Assembly: GCF_000010725.1 (NCBI RefSeq)
Contig: NC_013856.1
Coordinates: forward strand, 186,001-250,000
Reading direction: 5' to 3'
DNA from: Azospirillum sp. B510
Lineage (GTDB): Bacteria > Pseudomonadota > Alphaproteobacteria > Azospirillales > Azospirillaceae
Length of the DNA: 64,000 bases
The notes under the pieces were generated by a model that saw only the letters and a program-made list of their open reading frames with translations, made no database searches and had not been told where the DNA came from. Shown here piece by piece: positions 1 through 8,931 of this stretch. The translations under genes were made by a program, and so were the position numbers. Position 1 is the first letter of the stretch. Each line of letters begins with the position of its first letter.

Positions 1-887
1 GATAGGGCGCGGTATAGCATCGAGCGGGTGTCCTCGGCCTTGATGAGCATTTCGGCCATGCGATGTTGCAACGCCTGGAACTTGCCGATCGGCTGGCCGA
101 ATTGCCGGCGGGTTTTGAGGAAGTCGGCGGTGAGGTTCATCACCGTTTCCATCACCCCCAGCGCTTCGGCGACCTGTGCCAGCGTCGCCCGGTCCAGCCC
201 GTCCTCCAGGATGGCCATTGCGGTTTCAGGTCCGGCGAGAAGGGCATCCTGCGGGAGGATGATGTCTTTCAGCCGCAGATCGGCCGCCCGGCTGCCGTCA
301 ACCAGGGCGTAAGGCCGGATGTCGAGCCCGGCCATGGCGCTGGGCACCAGGAACAGGCAAATGCCGCCGCCCAGTCGGGCCGTGACGATGATGTGGTCGG
401 CGGACGGCGCATCGAGCACCATCAGCTTGCTGCCGTCCAGCCGGTAACCGTCATCCGTCGCCGTTGCGGTGGTCTTGATCTGTTGGGGATCGTAGCGCCC
501 ATCGGGTTCGAGATAAGCCAGCGTCACCCGGCAACGTCCCTTGACGATTGCGGGCAACAGCGTATCGCGATGCACGGTGGCCCCGGAGCGGTCGATAATG
601 CGGGCGGCCAGAATCGCGGTGCTGACATAGGGTTCAAGGACCATTCCGCGCCCCAGCTCTGTCATCAGGAGAGTGGTATCGACAAAGGTCCCGCCGATTC
701 CACCGACATCCTCGGGCAGAGGAAGTGCTAACCAGCCGAGTTCAGCAAAGAGAGACCAATTGGATTGGTCGAATCCGATCTCGCTTTTTTCCAGGGCCCG
801 GCGGGCTTTGAGATCGTATTTCTCTTGAATGAAGCGCTGCGCTCCGTCCTGAAGCATGCGCTGTTCATCAGTAGGGTCGAAATTCAT
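1..887 (-). CDS. Acyl-CoA dehydrogenase, small-subunit type (3' end cut by window edge)
   Basis: The minus-strand frame opens with ATG at 887 and runs without a stop to base 1, giving about 295 residues of an acyl-CoA dehydrogenase. The N-terminus begins MNFDPTDEQRML, followed by the family patterns GWLALPLPEDVGG and, near residue 275, FQALQHRMAEM. It starts 9 bases after the stop of the larger ACAD upstream, so the two are co-transcribed. This small/large pairing is known from heteromeric ACADs of steroid-type catabolism, where only one subunit carries the catalytic base. The C-terminal part lies outside the window, so subunit type is inferred from similarity to the other small ACADs here (27170, 43290). 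Confidence 0.9.
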   Translation of the reverse strand, partial: MNFDPTDEQRMLQDGAQRFIQEKYDLKARRALEKSEIGFDQSNWSLFAELGWLALPLPEDVGGIGGTFVDTTLLMTELGRGMVLEPYVSTAILAARIIDRSGATVHRDTLLPAIVKGRCRVTLAYLEPDGRYDPQQIKTTATATDDGYRLDGSKLMVLDAPSADHIIVTARLGGGICLFLVPSAMAGLDIRPYALVDGSRAADLRLKDIILPQDALLAGPETAMAILEDGLDRATLAQVAEALGVMETVMNLTADFLKTRRQFGQPIGKFQALQHRMAEMLIKAEDTRSMLYRAL

Positions 888-896
888 GAGCGCACC

Positions 897-2105
897 TTAC
901 AATCCGAAGGCCAATTTCGAGATGATGTTCTTCTGCACCTCCCGCGCTCCGCCGTAGATCGTCGAGGCGCGGTTGATGAGGTACTGGGCGGTCCTGCCGG
1001 CGGCATAGCGAGGCCATCCATCCTCTTCGTCGAGTTCCTCCAGGGGGAACTTCTGGAAATCGAAGCAACGCATCGCTTTTGGTCCCAGCGCATCGACCTG
1101 CAGGCGGGTTACCCGCTGTTGCATCTCCGCTCCGCGGATCTTCAGCGTGGACACCACGGCATCGGCGTTGAACCGCCCCTTGTCCTCGGCAAGAATGCGC
1201 AGGACCGACCATTCCAGCGCATGCAGGTCCAATTCGACACGGGCTAGCCGCAGCTTGAAGTCTGGCTGGTCGATCAGCCGGCCGCCATCGGCGCGTTCGC
1301 CCGCGGCGATTTCTTTGACGATGTCGAGTTGGCGCTTGTTGTAATAGATGAATGAACTGGTGGTTCGCTCTTTTTCCAAAAGGTACTTTGCGTAGGTCCA
1401 GCCCTTGTTTGGCTCGCCCACCAGGTTCTCTTTCGGGACCCGGACGTTGTCGAGGAATACCTCGTTCAACTCATGGCCGCCGTCGATCTGGTCGATCTGT
1501 CGCACCGTGATGCCGGGGGTGGCCATGTCGATCAGCAGGAAGGAAATACCCTGTTGAGGTTTGGCTGCGGCGGGGTCGGTACGGACCAGGAAGAATCCCC
1601 ATTGGGAATGCTGCGCTTCGCTGGTCCAAATCTTCTGCCCGTTGACCACGTAATGATCACGGTCGAGCACCGCACTGGTCTTCAAGTTGGCAAGGTCGGA
1701 ACCGGCGTTCGGTTCGGAAAACCCCTGGCACCAGTAAATCTCGCCGCTGCGCATCGGCGGCAGGTGCCGGCGCTTCTGCTCTTCCGACCCGAAGGCGATG
1801 ATGACCGGAGCGCACATATGCAACCCCTGCCACCCGGAATCCAGCGCGTCGGCCCGATAAAGCTCTTCGAGGAAGATGTGCTTGTGGACCGGGTTCCAGC
1901 CGGTTCCGCCGTGCTCGACCGGCCAGTGCGGGGCACCCCAGCCCTGGCGGTTTAGCAGCGATTGCCAGCGACGGATTGCATCACGCGGTGCGGCGTGAAA
2001 ATTGCGGTAGCCGATGCGTTTGATGTCGGGTGGCAGATTTTCTTCAATGAAGCGCCGCACGTCACGGCGGAACGCATCGTCTTCCGGACTGAAGGTGAAT
2101 TCCAT
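897..2105 (-). CDS. Acyl-CoA dehydrogenase, large-subunit type
   Basis: A 402-residue ACAD that oxidises an acyl-CoA to the 2-enoyl-CoA with FAD, passing electrons to ETF. Visible signatures are GFSEPNAGSDLA (FAD/substrate region, about residue 130), GQKIWTSEAQ, a Glu-Arg pair in LEKERT near residue 240 where the catalytic base of this subgroup lies, and the C-terminal YGGAREVQKNI. I prefer ATG at 2105 to the GTG at 2108 because AGAGGA is spaced better. It leads an operon with the ACAD ending at the window edge. A conserved operator-like element lies about 160 bases upstream at 2268. Confidence 0.93.
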   Translation of the reverse strand: MEFTFSPEDDAFRRDVRRFIEENLPPDIKRIGYRNFHAAPRDAIRRWQSLLNRQGWGAPHWPVEHGGTGWNPVHKHIFLEELYRADALDSGWQGLHMCAPVIIAFGSEEQKRRHLPPMRSGEIYWCQGFSEPNAGSDLANLKTSAVLDRDHYVVNGQKIWTSEAQHSQWGFFLVRTDPAAAKPQQGISFLLIDMATPGITVRQIDQIDGGHELNEVFLDNVRVPKENLVGEPNKGWTYAKYLLEKERTTSSFIYYNKRQLDIVKEIAAGERADGGRLIDQPDFKLRLARVELDLHALEWSVLRILAEDKGRFNADAVVSTLKIRGAEMQQRVTRLQVDALGPKAMRCFDFQKFPLEELDEEDGWPRYAAGRTAQYLINRASTIYGGAREVQKNIISKLAFGL

Positions 2106-2267
2106 CACAATCCTCTAAAGGTCGGGTATGACCAAGGGCGCCTCGGGAACGGGAGGAGCTTCGGGGAAGCACCTCCTATCCGAGTGGGCCTGTTCTCGAG
2201 ATCACCGGCACCGACGATCGGTCGGAGCGGATGTATCGGGGCGAAACAATGCAAGGCGACTATTTAT

Positions 2268-2290
2268 GAACAATATGCACTATATTGAAC
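2268..2290 (+). promoter_or_regulatory. GAAC-type operator site F
   Basis: GAAC halves at 2268 and 2287 are exactly 19 bases apart with an AT-rich spacer; the central GTTC is degenerate here (ATGC). It lies between the divergent ACAD operon (2105, minus) and the hydrolase (plus). It is the weakest in the centre of the eight sites but keeps the outer spacing. The rest of the 2106-2390 gap shows no gene. Confidence 0.5.
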
Positions 2291-2390
2291 GATGGGGCGA
2301 CCGTCAACAGCGCCACCACCCGGATCGTCAGTATGGCGCGCGGCTTCTGGGGCTTGTGGCAGGCGCGGGATGGTTGCTTTCCCAGAGAGA

Positions 2391-3299
2391 ATGGATACGA
2401 AAATCATGGGCGAGAACCAACTGCACCGCAGGACCGATATGGGCACTGAGACAGGGGGCCCGCCTGAGGCGGGCGCATCCGATCGGCGCGCGGTGCCGGA
2501 ATCGAAGTTCTATCGATCGCTGGAATTACGACTTCATTTCGGGGATTGGGGTAACAGCGAGGCACCTCCGATGCTGATGATCCATGGCTGGCGCGATCAC
2601 TGCCGCAACTGGGATGAGATCGCGCGCCACGTCAGCCGGGATTGGCACGTCATCGCCCCCGATCTGCGGGGGCATGGCGACAGCGATTGGGCATTGGGTG
2701 GCAATTATACCTTGATCGAGTTCATTTATGACATCGTGCAATTGGTGGAGGTACGGCATCTGGCGCCGGTTACGATCCTGGCCTATTCCTTTGGCAGGCT
2801 GGTCTCGCTTCACTATGCGGCGCTGTACCCGGAGCGGGTGAAGAAGCTGGTGGCGATCGAGGGGGCGGGCTGGAGCCCGGAACAGCTCGCCGCCCTAGGA
2901 ACGCAGCCTGTGCTGGAGCGAATGAGAAGCTGGATCGAGGGGCGTCGGGCTCTGGTGGAGCGCAGCCCGTACCGCTACGCCACCCTGGAGGAGATGATCG
3001 CGCGGATACGCGCGGAAAACCCCGGTCTGTCACCGGCTCAAGCGGTCCACCTGACCACACATGGCGCGAAGCAGAACGAGGACGCCAGCTATAGCTGGAA
3101 GTTCGACAATCTGCTTCGCCTGCACTCTTACCATAATCTTTCGAGAGCGGAGGAACTTGAGGTGGTGTGGCGATCGGTGACCAGTCCAACCTTGTTGGTG
3201 CACTGTGAGGAAAGCTGGGTCAGCAATCCCGCAGCCGACGGGCGTGCCGCGTTGTTTCCCAATGCCGAGTTCATCACCTTTGCCGGAGCGGGGCATTAG
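2391..3299 (+). CDS. Alpha/beta hydrolase, truncated by an in-frame TAG
   Basis: A single-domain alpha/beta hydrolase with the oxyanion-side HGWRDHCRNW motif, DLRGHGDSDW, a nucleophile-elbow region AYSFG and the terminal catalytic-His region FAGAGH. The stop TAG at 3297 follows this His directly. The same frame then continues for 19 codons (VHHDCTEALIEHAEHFLRS) to TGA at 3359, which is the expected C-terminal helix. A single change from TGG to TAG explains this. The elbow also departs from the usual GHSxGG. The start is uncertain (2391, 2406 or 2439). The enzyme may still fold but probably is weakened; its substrate is unknown. Confidence 0.75.
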   Translation: MDTKIMGENQLHRRTDMGTETGGPPEAGASDRRAVPESKFYRSLELRLHFGDWGNSEAPPMLMIHGWRDHCRNWDEIARHVSRDWHVIAPDLRGHGDSDWALGGNYTLIEFIYDIVQLVEVRHLAPVTILAYSFGRLVSLHYAALYPERVKKLVAIEGAGWSPEQLAALGTQPVLERMRSWIEGRRALVERSPYRYATLEEMIARIRAENPGLSPAQAVHLTTHGAKQNEDASYSWKFDNLLRLHSYHNLSRAEELEVVWRSVTSPTLLVHCEESWVSNPAADGRAALFPNAEFITFAGAGH

Positions 3300-3469
3300 G
3301 TGCATCATGATTGCACCGAAGCGCTCATCGAGCATGCCGAGCATTTTCTTCGATCCTGACACGCGCAGGGCGCCGTCTCCGTCTTTGGGCGGCGCCCTCA
3401 GCATGCTGCGAATCGCTCGATCTCCCGCTTGCGCTTTTCAATCCGGTTTGGAAGGTGCAGTCCGGCGCC

Positions 3470-3680
3470 TTAATCACTGGCACCTTCAAGAATGAGATTC
3501 TGAAGCAAGTCCCGCTGGCTGAGGGACCGCTCCGCGGATACTGCTTTCATCGCCGCGAGGGCTTTGGCAGTCCAACCGTGCAACCGCACGCAGGAGGCCT
3601 ATGGTTCCGCTTCTCTTGATCTCGTGGAACCGGTCGGACGCGACATCGCTGAAGGCGATGCAATCTTCGAAAGTCAGCAT
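3470..3680 (-). pseudogene. Remnant of small unknown genes
   Basis: On the minus strand a frame starting MLTFEDCIAFSDV (ATG at 3680) resembles, from memory, the start of a short conserved alphaproteobacterial protein, but loses similarity after about 21 residues. A second frame, 3473-3598, ends in a helix-like tail RSLSQRDLLQNLILEGASD with no good start. The two look like fused or frameshifted leftovers of one or two small genes. The surrounding stretch 3360-3767 holds nothing else that I can recognise. Confidence 0.3.
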
Positions 3681-3767
3681 ATCGGAAGCGCTTTCCAAGG
3701 GGCTTTTTGCGGCCACCCCGCAGGCTCACCGGGCGGCGAAGCGGTGGCGGCAAATCAGTGCTAAAGA

Positions 3768-4598
3768 TCAATGTCGGAGGAGCAGGGGTACCTTCGACTG
3801 CGCCAACAGGGTGTTGGTGGTGCTGTCGACGATGGCTTCCCGCAGGCGAGAGCGGCCATAGGCGCCCATCACGATCAGATCGCTCGCGGTCGCCTCCGCC
3901 CGCGCCAGGATCGATCCGGCGACGCCGTACATCTCCTCGACCTTCAGCAACTTGACGGTCGCCGGAACGCCGTGCAGCTCCAGATAATCGGTCAGAGGAC
4001 GGCCTGGTGTTGGTGAGACCGACGCATCGGGCAGCGCCGTGACGACGATCAGCACCTCGACCGCAGGAGCCTGACTCAGCACCGGCAAGGCCGATTGCAC
4101 GGCACGAACGGACTCGGCGCTGCCGTTCCAGGCGATCAGCACCCGCTGGCCGATGGTGGGCTGTGCCGGGGCGTCGGGAATCACCAGCACCGGAACTGGC
4201 GTAGCCCGGACCAGCGAACCGCAGGACCGGCCAGAGCCGTTGGGCCGCGCCGTGCCGGAGGGGCCGACGACCAGCAGGTCGCTGAAACGGCTGCGGTCGA
4301 TCACCGCATCGTCGGCGGTCTCCGGCAGCACTTCCCAGCGTCGGGTGGGGCTGGCCGCCGTCCGGTCGAAAAACAGGGTCTTGGCCCGCTCGATCACGTC
4401 ATCGATCCGCTGCGCCAGCGCCTCGCTCAGTCTGGTGTCGGCGATCGACCGGGTGATCACCGGAATCTCGGGGGAGGGCCGCACGGCCACTCCGGTCAGC
4501 CGCGCCTCCTGGGCAGCGGCCAAAGCCGCCGCCAGAGTGATGCGGGACGAGGTGTCGTCGGAGGGCTCGACAGGGATGAGGATATCTTTGTATCCCAT
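3768..4598 (-). CDS. Universal stress protein with two UspA domains
   Basis: A 276-residue protein with two tandem UspA folds: residues about 1-140 begin YKDILIPVEPSDD, and about 150-276 begin QRVLIAWNGSAESVRA. The second domain ends with the nucleotide-binding signature MGAYGRSRLRE, while the first has VVGPSGTARPNGSGRS, a degenerate version. Family members bind ATP or AMP and act in stress responses in the cytoplasm. It lies 43 bases downstream of the ferredoxin gene on the same strand and could share its transcript. A link to the catabolic genes is only positional. Confidence 0.9.
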   Translation of the reverse strand: MGYKDILIPVEPSDDTSSRITLAAALAAAQEARLTGVAVRPSPEIPVITRSIADTRLSEALAQRIDDVIERAKTLFFDRTAASPTRRWEVLPETADDAVIDRSRFSDLLVVGPSGTARPNGSGRSCGSLVRATPVPVLVIPDAPAQPTIGQRVLIAWNGSAESVRAVQSALPVLSQAPAVEVLIVVTALPDASVSPTPGRPLTDYLELHGVPATVKLLKVEEMYGVAGSILARAEATASDLIVMGAYGRSRLREAIVDSTTNTLLAQSKVPLLLRH

Positions 4599-4641
4599 GG
4601 CGCACGCTTTCTCAGAGGATCCGAAATCCGAAACCGCCGCT

Positions 4642-4962
4642 TCAGGTCTGCGATACCGGCAAACGCACCACCAAGCCGCTCATCGCCTCGGTCAGCACGA
4701 TCTGGCAGCTCAGCCGGCTGTTCGGCTGCGGATCGATGGCACAGGTCAGCATATCCTGTTCGGGCTGCTCGGGAGCGGGAAGGGTGGCCTCCCAGGGCGG
4801 CTCGACGAAGCAATGGCAGGTGGCGCAGTTGCAATAGCCACCGCAATCAGCCTGGATGCCGGGGACCAGATTGTCCACGGCCGCCTGCATCAGGGTCTTT
4901 CCCGGATCGAAGGTGACGGTGTGTTCGGTGCCGTTTGCTTGGATGAAGGTGATGGTCGGCAT
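4642..4962 (-). CDS. [2Fe-2S] ferredoxin, putidaredoxin type
   Basis: A 106-residue ferredoxin of the adrenodoxin/putidaredoxin group. The cluster ligands are visible as CGGYCNCATC (Cys, then +6 and +9) and a fourth Cys in SRLSCQIVL about 37 residues further. An extra Cys lies inside the loop. Such ferredoxins carry one electron from a flavin reductase to a class I cytochrome P450. The window holds a matching reductase (7237) and P450 (15379), so this is the likely shuttle. The upstream region 4963-5136 contains a GCATATATGC palindrome at about 5022 but no GAAC-type site. Confidence 0.93.
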   Translation of the reverse strand: MPTITFIQANGTEHTVTFDPGKTLMQAAVDNLVPGIQADCGGYCNCATCHCFVEPPWEATLPAPEQPEQDMLTCAIDPQPNSRLSCQIVLTEAMSGLVVRLPVSQT

Positions 4963-5136
4963 ATGCCATTCTCCGGCTTGGGCGTGAGGTTGGATCCCTG
5001 AACGGCGCAGGGGTTAAGGGTCGCATATATGCAAGATGCGCACTGTCCCCCTACGATTAGACGCGAGAAAGTTGGCAAGGCAAGCATTTCGTTCGGCGAA
5101 CGGAGCCGGTCAGCCGATCCCCGCTCGCCTACCGGG

Positions 5137-6084
5137 TCAGAGCGCGCCCGAGAGTTCCGGCACCGCCTTGAACAGGTCGGCCACTAGACCATAGTCGGCG
5201 ACCTGGAAGATGGGCGCCTCCTCGTCCTTGTTGATGGCGACGATGACCTTGCTGTCCTTCATGCCGGCCAGATGCTGGATCGCACCGGAGATGCCGACCG
5301 CGATGTAGAGGTCCGGCGCCACGATCTTGCCGGTCTGCCCGACCTGATAGTCGTTCGGCACGAACCCGGCATCCACCGCCGCCCGGCTGGCGCCCACCGC
5401 CGCCCCCAGCTTGTCGGCCACCGCCTCCAGCAGGTGGAAGTTGTCGCCCGACTGCATCCCCCGGCCGCCCGAGATCACGATCCGCGCCGCGGTCAGCTCG
5501 GGACGCTCCGACTTGGTCAGCTCCGCCGACACGAACTGCGACAGGCCCGACGCGCCGGCCGAAGCGACATTCTCCACTGCCGCCGAACCGCCCTCGGCAG
5601 ACGCAGCCTCGAACGCGGTGGCGCGCACCGTCACCACCTTCACCGCGTCCGACGACTGCACCGTGGCGATCGCGTTGCCGGCATAGATCGGCCGCTCGAA
5701 ACTATCGGCCGACACCACCCGGGTGATGTCCGAGATGGCCTGCACGTCCAGCAGCGCCGCGATCCGCGGTGCTACGTTCTTGCCCGCCGAGGTCGCCGGC
5801 GCCAGCACATGTCCGTAGCCGCCGGCCTTGACCAGCGAGACGACCAGCGGAGCGACGTCCTCCGGCAACTGGTGCGCATAGGCCGCGTCGTCGGCGACCA
5901 GAACCTTGGACACGCCGGCCACCTTGGCGGCGGCCTGGGCGGCGCCTCCGGCGCCCTGGCCGGCGACCAGCACATGGATGTCCCCGCCCACCGCCTTGGC
6001 GATTTGGGCGGCGACGGCGACGGCGTTGAGCGTGGCCGGCTTCAGCGAAGCGGCATCGTGCTCGGCAATGACCAGGATACTCAT
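5137..6084 (-). CDS. etfA: Electron transfer flavoprotein, alpha subunit
   Basis: A 315-residue EtfA, which binds FAD and with EtfB takes electrons from acyl-CoA dehydrogenases to the membrane ETF:ubiquinone oxidoreductase. The C-terminal FAD domain is clear: SGGRGMQSG, then DYQVGQTGKIVAPDLY, then AVGISGAIQHLAGM and DYGLVADLF. It begins one base after the etfB stop, a tight operon. Eight ACADs lie in the window, so a dedicated ETF fits. An operator-like site lies upstream of etfB at 6987. Confidence 0.97.
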   Translation of the reverse strand: MSILVIAEHDAASLKPATLNAVAVAAQIAKAVGGDIHVLVAGQGAGGAAQAAAKVAGVSKVLVADDAAYAHQLPEDVAPLVVSLVKAGGYGHVLAPATSAGKNVAPRIAALLDVQAISDITRVVSADSFERPIYAGNAIATVQSSDAVKVVTVRATAFEAASAEGGSAAVENVASAGASGLSQFVSAELTKSERPELTAARIVISGGRGMQSGDNFHLLEAVADKLGAAVGASRAAVDAGFVPNDYQVGQTGKIVAPDLYIAVGISGAIQHLAGMKDSKVIVAINKDEEAPIFQVADYGLVADLFKAVPELSGAL

Positions 6085-6085
6085 C

Positions 6086-6835
6086 TCAGATCACCTTAGC
6101 TTCGATCTTCAGCTTCTCGACCAGGGTCGCCACGTCGGGCACCTTGACGCCCGCCTTGCGCCTGGCCGGCTCCGCCACCTTCAAGGTCTTCAGCCGCGGC
6201 ATGACATCCACGCCCAGCGCGTCCGGGGTGACGGTGTCGAGCGGCTTCTTCTTCGCCTTCATGATGTTGGGCAGGCTGGCATAGCGCGGCTCGTTCAGCC
6301 GCAGGTCGGCGGTGACCACCGCCGGCAGTTTCAGCGCGACCGTCTCAAGCCCGCCGTCGATCTCGCGGGTCACGGTGACGCCGCCGTCGGAGGGAGCGAC
6401 CTTGGAGGCGAAGGTGCCCTGGCCCCAGCCGAGCAGGGCCGCCAGCATCTGGCCGGTCTGGTTGCAGTCGTCGTCGATCGCCTGCTTGCCCAGGATGACG
6501 AGCTGCGGCCCCTCTTTGTCCACCAGAGCCTTGAGGATCTTGGCCACCGCCAGCGGCTGGGTCTCGGCATCAGTCTGGACCAGGATGGCGCGGTCGGCCC
6601 CCATGGCGAGCGCGGTGCGCAGCGTCTCCTGGGCCTGGGCCGGGCCGACCGACACGGCGATCACCTCGGTGGCCTTGCCGGCTTCCTTCAGGCGGACCGC
6701 CTCTTCGACCGCGATCTCGTCGAAGGGATTCATCGACATCTTGACGTTCGCGGTCTCGACGCCCGTGCCGTCCGCCTTCACGCGGATCTTCACGTTGTAG
6801 TCTACAACCCGCTTCACGGGCACCAACAGTTTCAT
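6086..6835 (-). CDS. etfB: Electron transfer flavoprotein, beta subunit
   Basis: A 249-residue EtfB. The N-terminus MKLLVPVKRVVDYNVKIRVK, the conserved KQAIDDDCNQTGQMLA segment and the AKKKPLD recognition-loop region that contacts dehydrogenases are typical. It binds AMP and partners EtfA. It is the first gene of the etfBA operon. The 400-base gap upstream (6836-7236) separates it from the divergent ferredoxin reductase and contains two GAAC-type sites. Confidence 0.97.
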   Translation of the reverse strand: MKLLVPVKRVVDYNVKIRVKADGTGVETANVKMSMNPFDEIAVEEAVRLKEAGKATEVIAVSVGPAQAQETLRTALAMGADRAILVQTDAETQPLAVAKILKALVDKEGPQLVILGKQAIDDDCNQTGQMLAALLGWGQGTFASKVAPSDGGVTVTREIDGGLETVALKLPAVVTADLRLNEPRYASLPNIMKAKKKPLDTVTPDALGVDVMPRLKTLKVAEPARRKAGVKVPDVATLVEKLKIEAKVI

Positions 6836-6986
6836 GGTCGTTCCTGGGAGTTGGAAGTTGCCGTTGGGCTGAACCCTTCCGCCTGACGGGGAAGGCGCGC
6901 GGTGAGCCGGATGGCGCGGGGCTGGCTGCGCCTGTTGGGCGTCGCGTCCAGTTTAAGCGAGGGACGAGAGGGGAAACAAGAAAAAT

Positions 6987-7009
6987 GAACAACGTTCATT
7001 TTTATGAAT
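6987..7009 (+). promoter_or_regulatory. GAAC-type operator site A
   Basis: This is a near-perfect example: GAAC at 6987, GTTC at 6994, an eight-base T-rich spacer, then GAAT at 7006. The core is embedded in a longer dyad (AAAATGAAC and GTTCATTTT around AAC). It lies about 150 bases before etfB (minus strand) in the divergent etfB/reductase region. Its layout suits a repressor such as TetR. Confidence 0.65.
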
Positions 7010-7146
7010 AAGTGTGCAACCCGATCGTCCGGCGCCGCGGGGAAGGCGTGCCCAGGCCACCATCGGATCCAGACACTGTCAACAATACAGATAGTTTATG
7101 ATGGAAACATAGCCCTTGCGCCGGGATGGGCTTCGAGGCTAGGATC

Positions 7147-7169
7147 GTGCGTATATAGAAACACTGTTC
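7147..7169 (-). promoter_or_regulatory. GAAC-type operator site G
   Basis: Read on the minus strand, GAAC (7169-7166), then GTTT (7162-7159), then CTATATAC and GCAC at the expected 19-base offset. It matches site E in the SDR promoter particularly well (both have TGTTTCTATA). It lies about 68 bases before the reductase start at 7237. Confidence 0.55.
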
Positions 7170-7236
7170 GGTTTTGATCCAAGACGGGAAGCGTCCGGGA
7201 TCGCGGGCGATCGTGTGGGCAGGGAGAGTCGGGGAC

Positions 7237-8490
7237 ATGGGCGAGACATCCATTCTCATCGTCGGCGCTGGCCATGCGGCCGGGGAACTGGCGACGAGTT
7301 TGCGGCAAGGGGGCTTTGCCGGACGGATCACGATGATCGGCGAGGAGCCCTATCTTCCCTACCAGCGGCCTCCTCTGTCGAAAGCCTTCCTGGCTGGCGA
7401 GGTCGAGGTGGCCGGGCTGCATCTGAAGCCGCAGGCGACCTATGACCGGGCGGGAATCGAGGTTCTGGCCGGCGTCCGCGCGGTCTGGCTCGACCGGGTT
7501 GCGAAGAGCGTCGCGCTTGATGATGGCCGCACCCTGTCCTACGACCGGCTGGTGCTCGCGACCGGCGGGCGGGCGCGTCGTCTTGCGGTGCCGGGCGCTG
7601 CCGAGGCCGAGGCGGCCGGGGTGCTGCATTACCTGCGGACCATCGACGATGTGCGGCGCATCCAGGCCGGCTTTCTGCCGGGGCGTCGGCTGGCGATCGT
7701 CGGCGGCGGCTATGTCGGTCTGGAGGTCGCTGCGGTCGCCGCCAAGCGTGGCGTTGCCGTGACCGTGCTGGAAAGCGCGCTGCGCGTGCTCGCCAGGGTG
7801 ACTTCTCCCGAAATGTCGGCCTTCTACGAGGAGGTCCATCGCGACGCCGGCGTGCGGATCCGCAAGGGCGTGACCGTGACTGGCGTGACGCTGCAAACGG
7901 AGGGCGGCGGGCTCGCCGTCACCTGCGCCGATGGCGTGCCCGAGCCTGCGGATCTGACGATCGTCGGCATCGGCCTGGAACCCAACGTCGAACTGGCGCG
8001 CGATGCAGGCTTGGCGGTCGATGACGGCATCGTCGTCGATGAATTCACCCGCACCAGCGATCCCGATGTTTTCGCCATCGGCGACTGCACCAATCACCCC
8101 AATCCGTTGCTCGGCCGCCGTCTTCGCCTGGAATCGGTGCCCAACGCGATGGAGCAGGCGCGGGCCGCCGCCGCCGCTCTCTGCGGGAAGCCCAAGCCTT
8201 ATGCGTCGATCCCCTGGTTCTGGTCGGAGCAGTATGATCTCAAATTGCAGATGGTCGGGCTGTCCGCTGGCTATGACCAATGCGTGCTGCGGGGCGATCC
8301 CGCCCGGCGCTTCTTCACCGCCTTCTATGGGCTGGCTGGCCGGCTGATCGCCGCGCACTGCGTCAGCCGGCCCCAGGAATTCATGATTTGCCGCCGGCTG
8401 GTCGAGCAGGGAATTGCGATCGACGTCGCCCGGATGGCGGATGAGGGCGTGCCCTTGAAAAACCTGCTGGAGGCGACGTCGGTCGCCTGA
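7237..8490 (+). CDS. NADH-dependent ferredoxin reductase (FAD), putidaredoxin-reductase type
   Basis: A 417-residue flavoprotein with an N-terminal FAD-binding GAGHAAGELA, the Y-QRPPLSK pattern near residue 45, a second Rossmann motif VGGGYVGLEVA near residue 155 for NADH and the C-terminal FAIGDCTNH. It would transfer electrons from NADH to the [2Fe-2S] ferredoxin at 4642 and so to the P450 at 15379. I chose ATG at 7237, as the preceding GGAGAG/GGGG gives a ribosome site and the family starts just before this glycine motif. Operator-like site G precedes it. Confidence 0.95.
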   Translation: MGETSILIVGAGHAAGELATSLRQGGFAGRITMIGEEPYLPYQRPPLSKAFLAGEVEVAGLHLKPQATYDRAGIEVLAGVRAVWLDRVAKSVALDDGRTLSYDRLVLATGGRARRLAVPGAAEAEAAGVLHYLRTIDDVRRIQAGFLPGRRLAIVGGGYVGLEVAAVAAKRGVAVTVLESALRVLARVTSPEMSAFYEEVHRDAGVRIRKGVTVTGVTLQTEGGGLAVTCADGVPEPADLTIVGIGLEPNVELARDAGLAVDDGIVVDEFTRTSDPDVFAIGDCTNHPNPLLGRRLRLESVPNAMEQARAAAAALCGKPKPYASIPWFWSEQYDLKLQMVGLSAGYDQCVLRGDPARRFFTAFYGLAGRLIAAHCVSRPQEFMICRRLVEQGIAIDVARMADEGVPLKNLLEATSVA

Positions 8491-8516
8491 CCAGATGATT
8501 TTGGAAAGGCTCTTGG

Positions 8517-8783
8517 ATGGGGGAAGCTGTCATACGTCACATCGCCTTCGGTATGTCCCAGCCCCTGACGAGTCAGCCGCCCTCCATCCTGCAAGCTTGG
8601 CTGGCAGGTGCCGGGCTGGGGGTTCTTCTGGGCATGGGCACCTTCTGGATCGCCGAGGGCGGTTATATCCGGGTGGCCTATGTGGCGAAGGACGCGGTGC
8701 GCGGCCCCTTGAAAAACCTGGAAATCGCTGTGGTGATGCAGGCCGATTCCGTGCGGTGGCGGGCGACCAAGGGCGTTCCGTAA
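8517..8783 (+). CDS. Small putative membrane protein
   Basis: An 88-residue frame 26 bases after the reductase with GGAAAGG eight bases before ATG. One hydrophobic stretch (about residues 28-47, LAGAGLGVLLGMGTFWIAEG) could span the membrane. I recognise no family. An internal ATG at 8553 is another possible start. It may be translated with the reductase, but it could also be a chance frame. Confidence 0.35.
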   Translation: MGEAVIRHIAFGMSQPLTSQPPSILQAWLAGAGLGVLLGMGTFWIAEGGYIRVAYVAKDAVRGPLKNLEIAVVMQADSVRWRATKGVP

Positions 8784-8931
8784 CCCTGTAAGCACCGTTG
8801 GCGCATGGCGTCCCGTAGCCGGTTCGGTCGGGTGGCAAAAGCGCTGCATGTGGCCGGAACCGAACCGGCACGCCTGGACGGCGTGCCGGTTCTCTTGCGT
8901 TTTCCCTCTTGATTCCAGGACTCCCGCAGCA

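Noticed and set aside
7096..8358. A 420-codon open frame opposite the ferredoxin reductase
   Set aside because: It mirrors a gene with clear FAD and NAD motifs; high GC makes long antisense frames common. It contains no recognisable domain.
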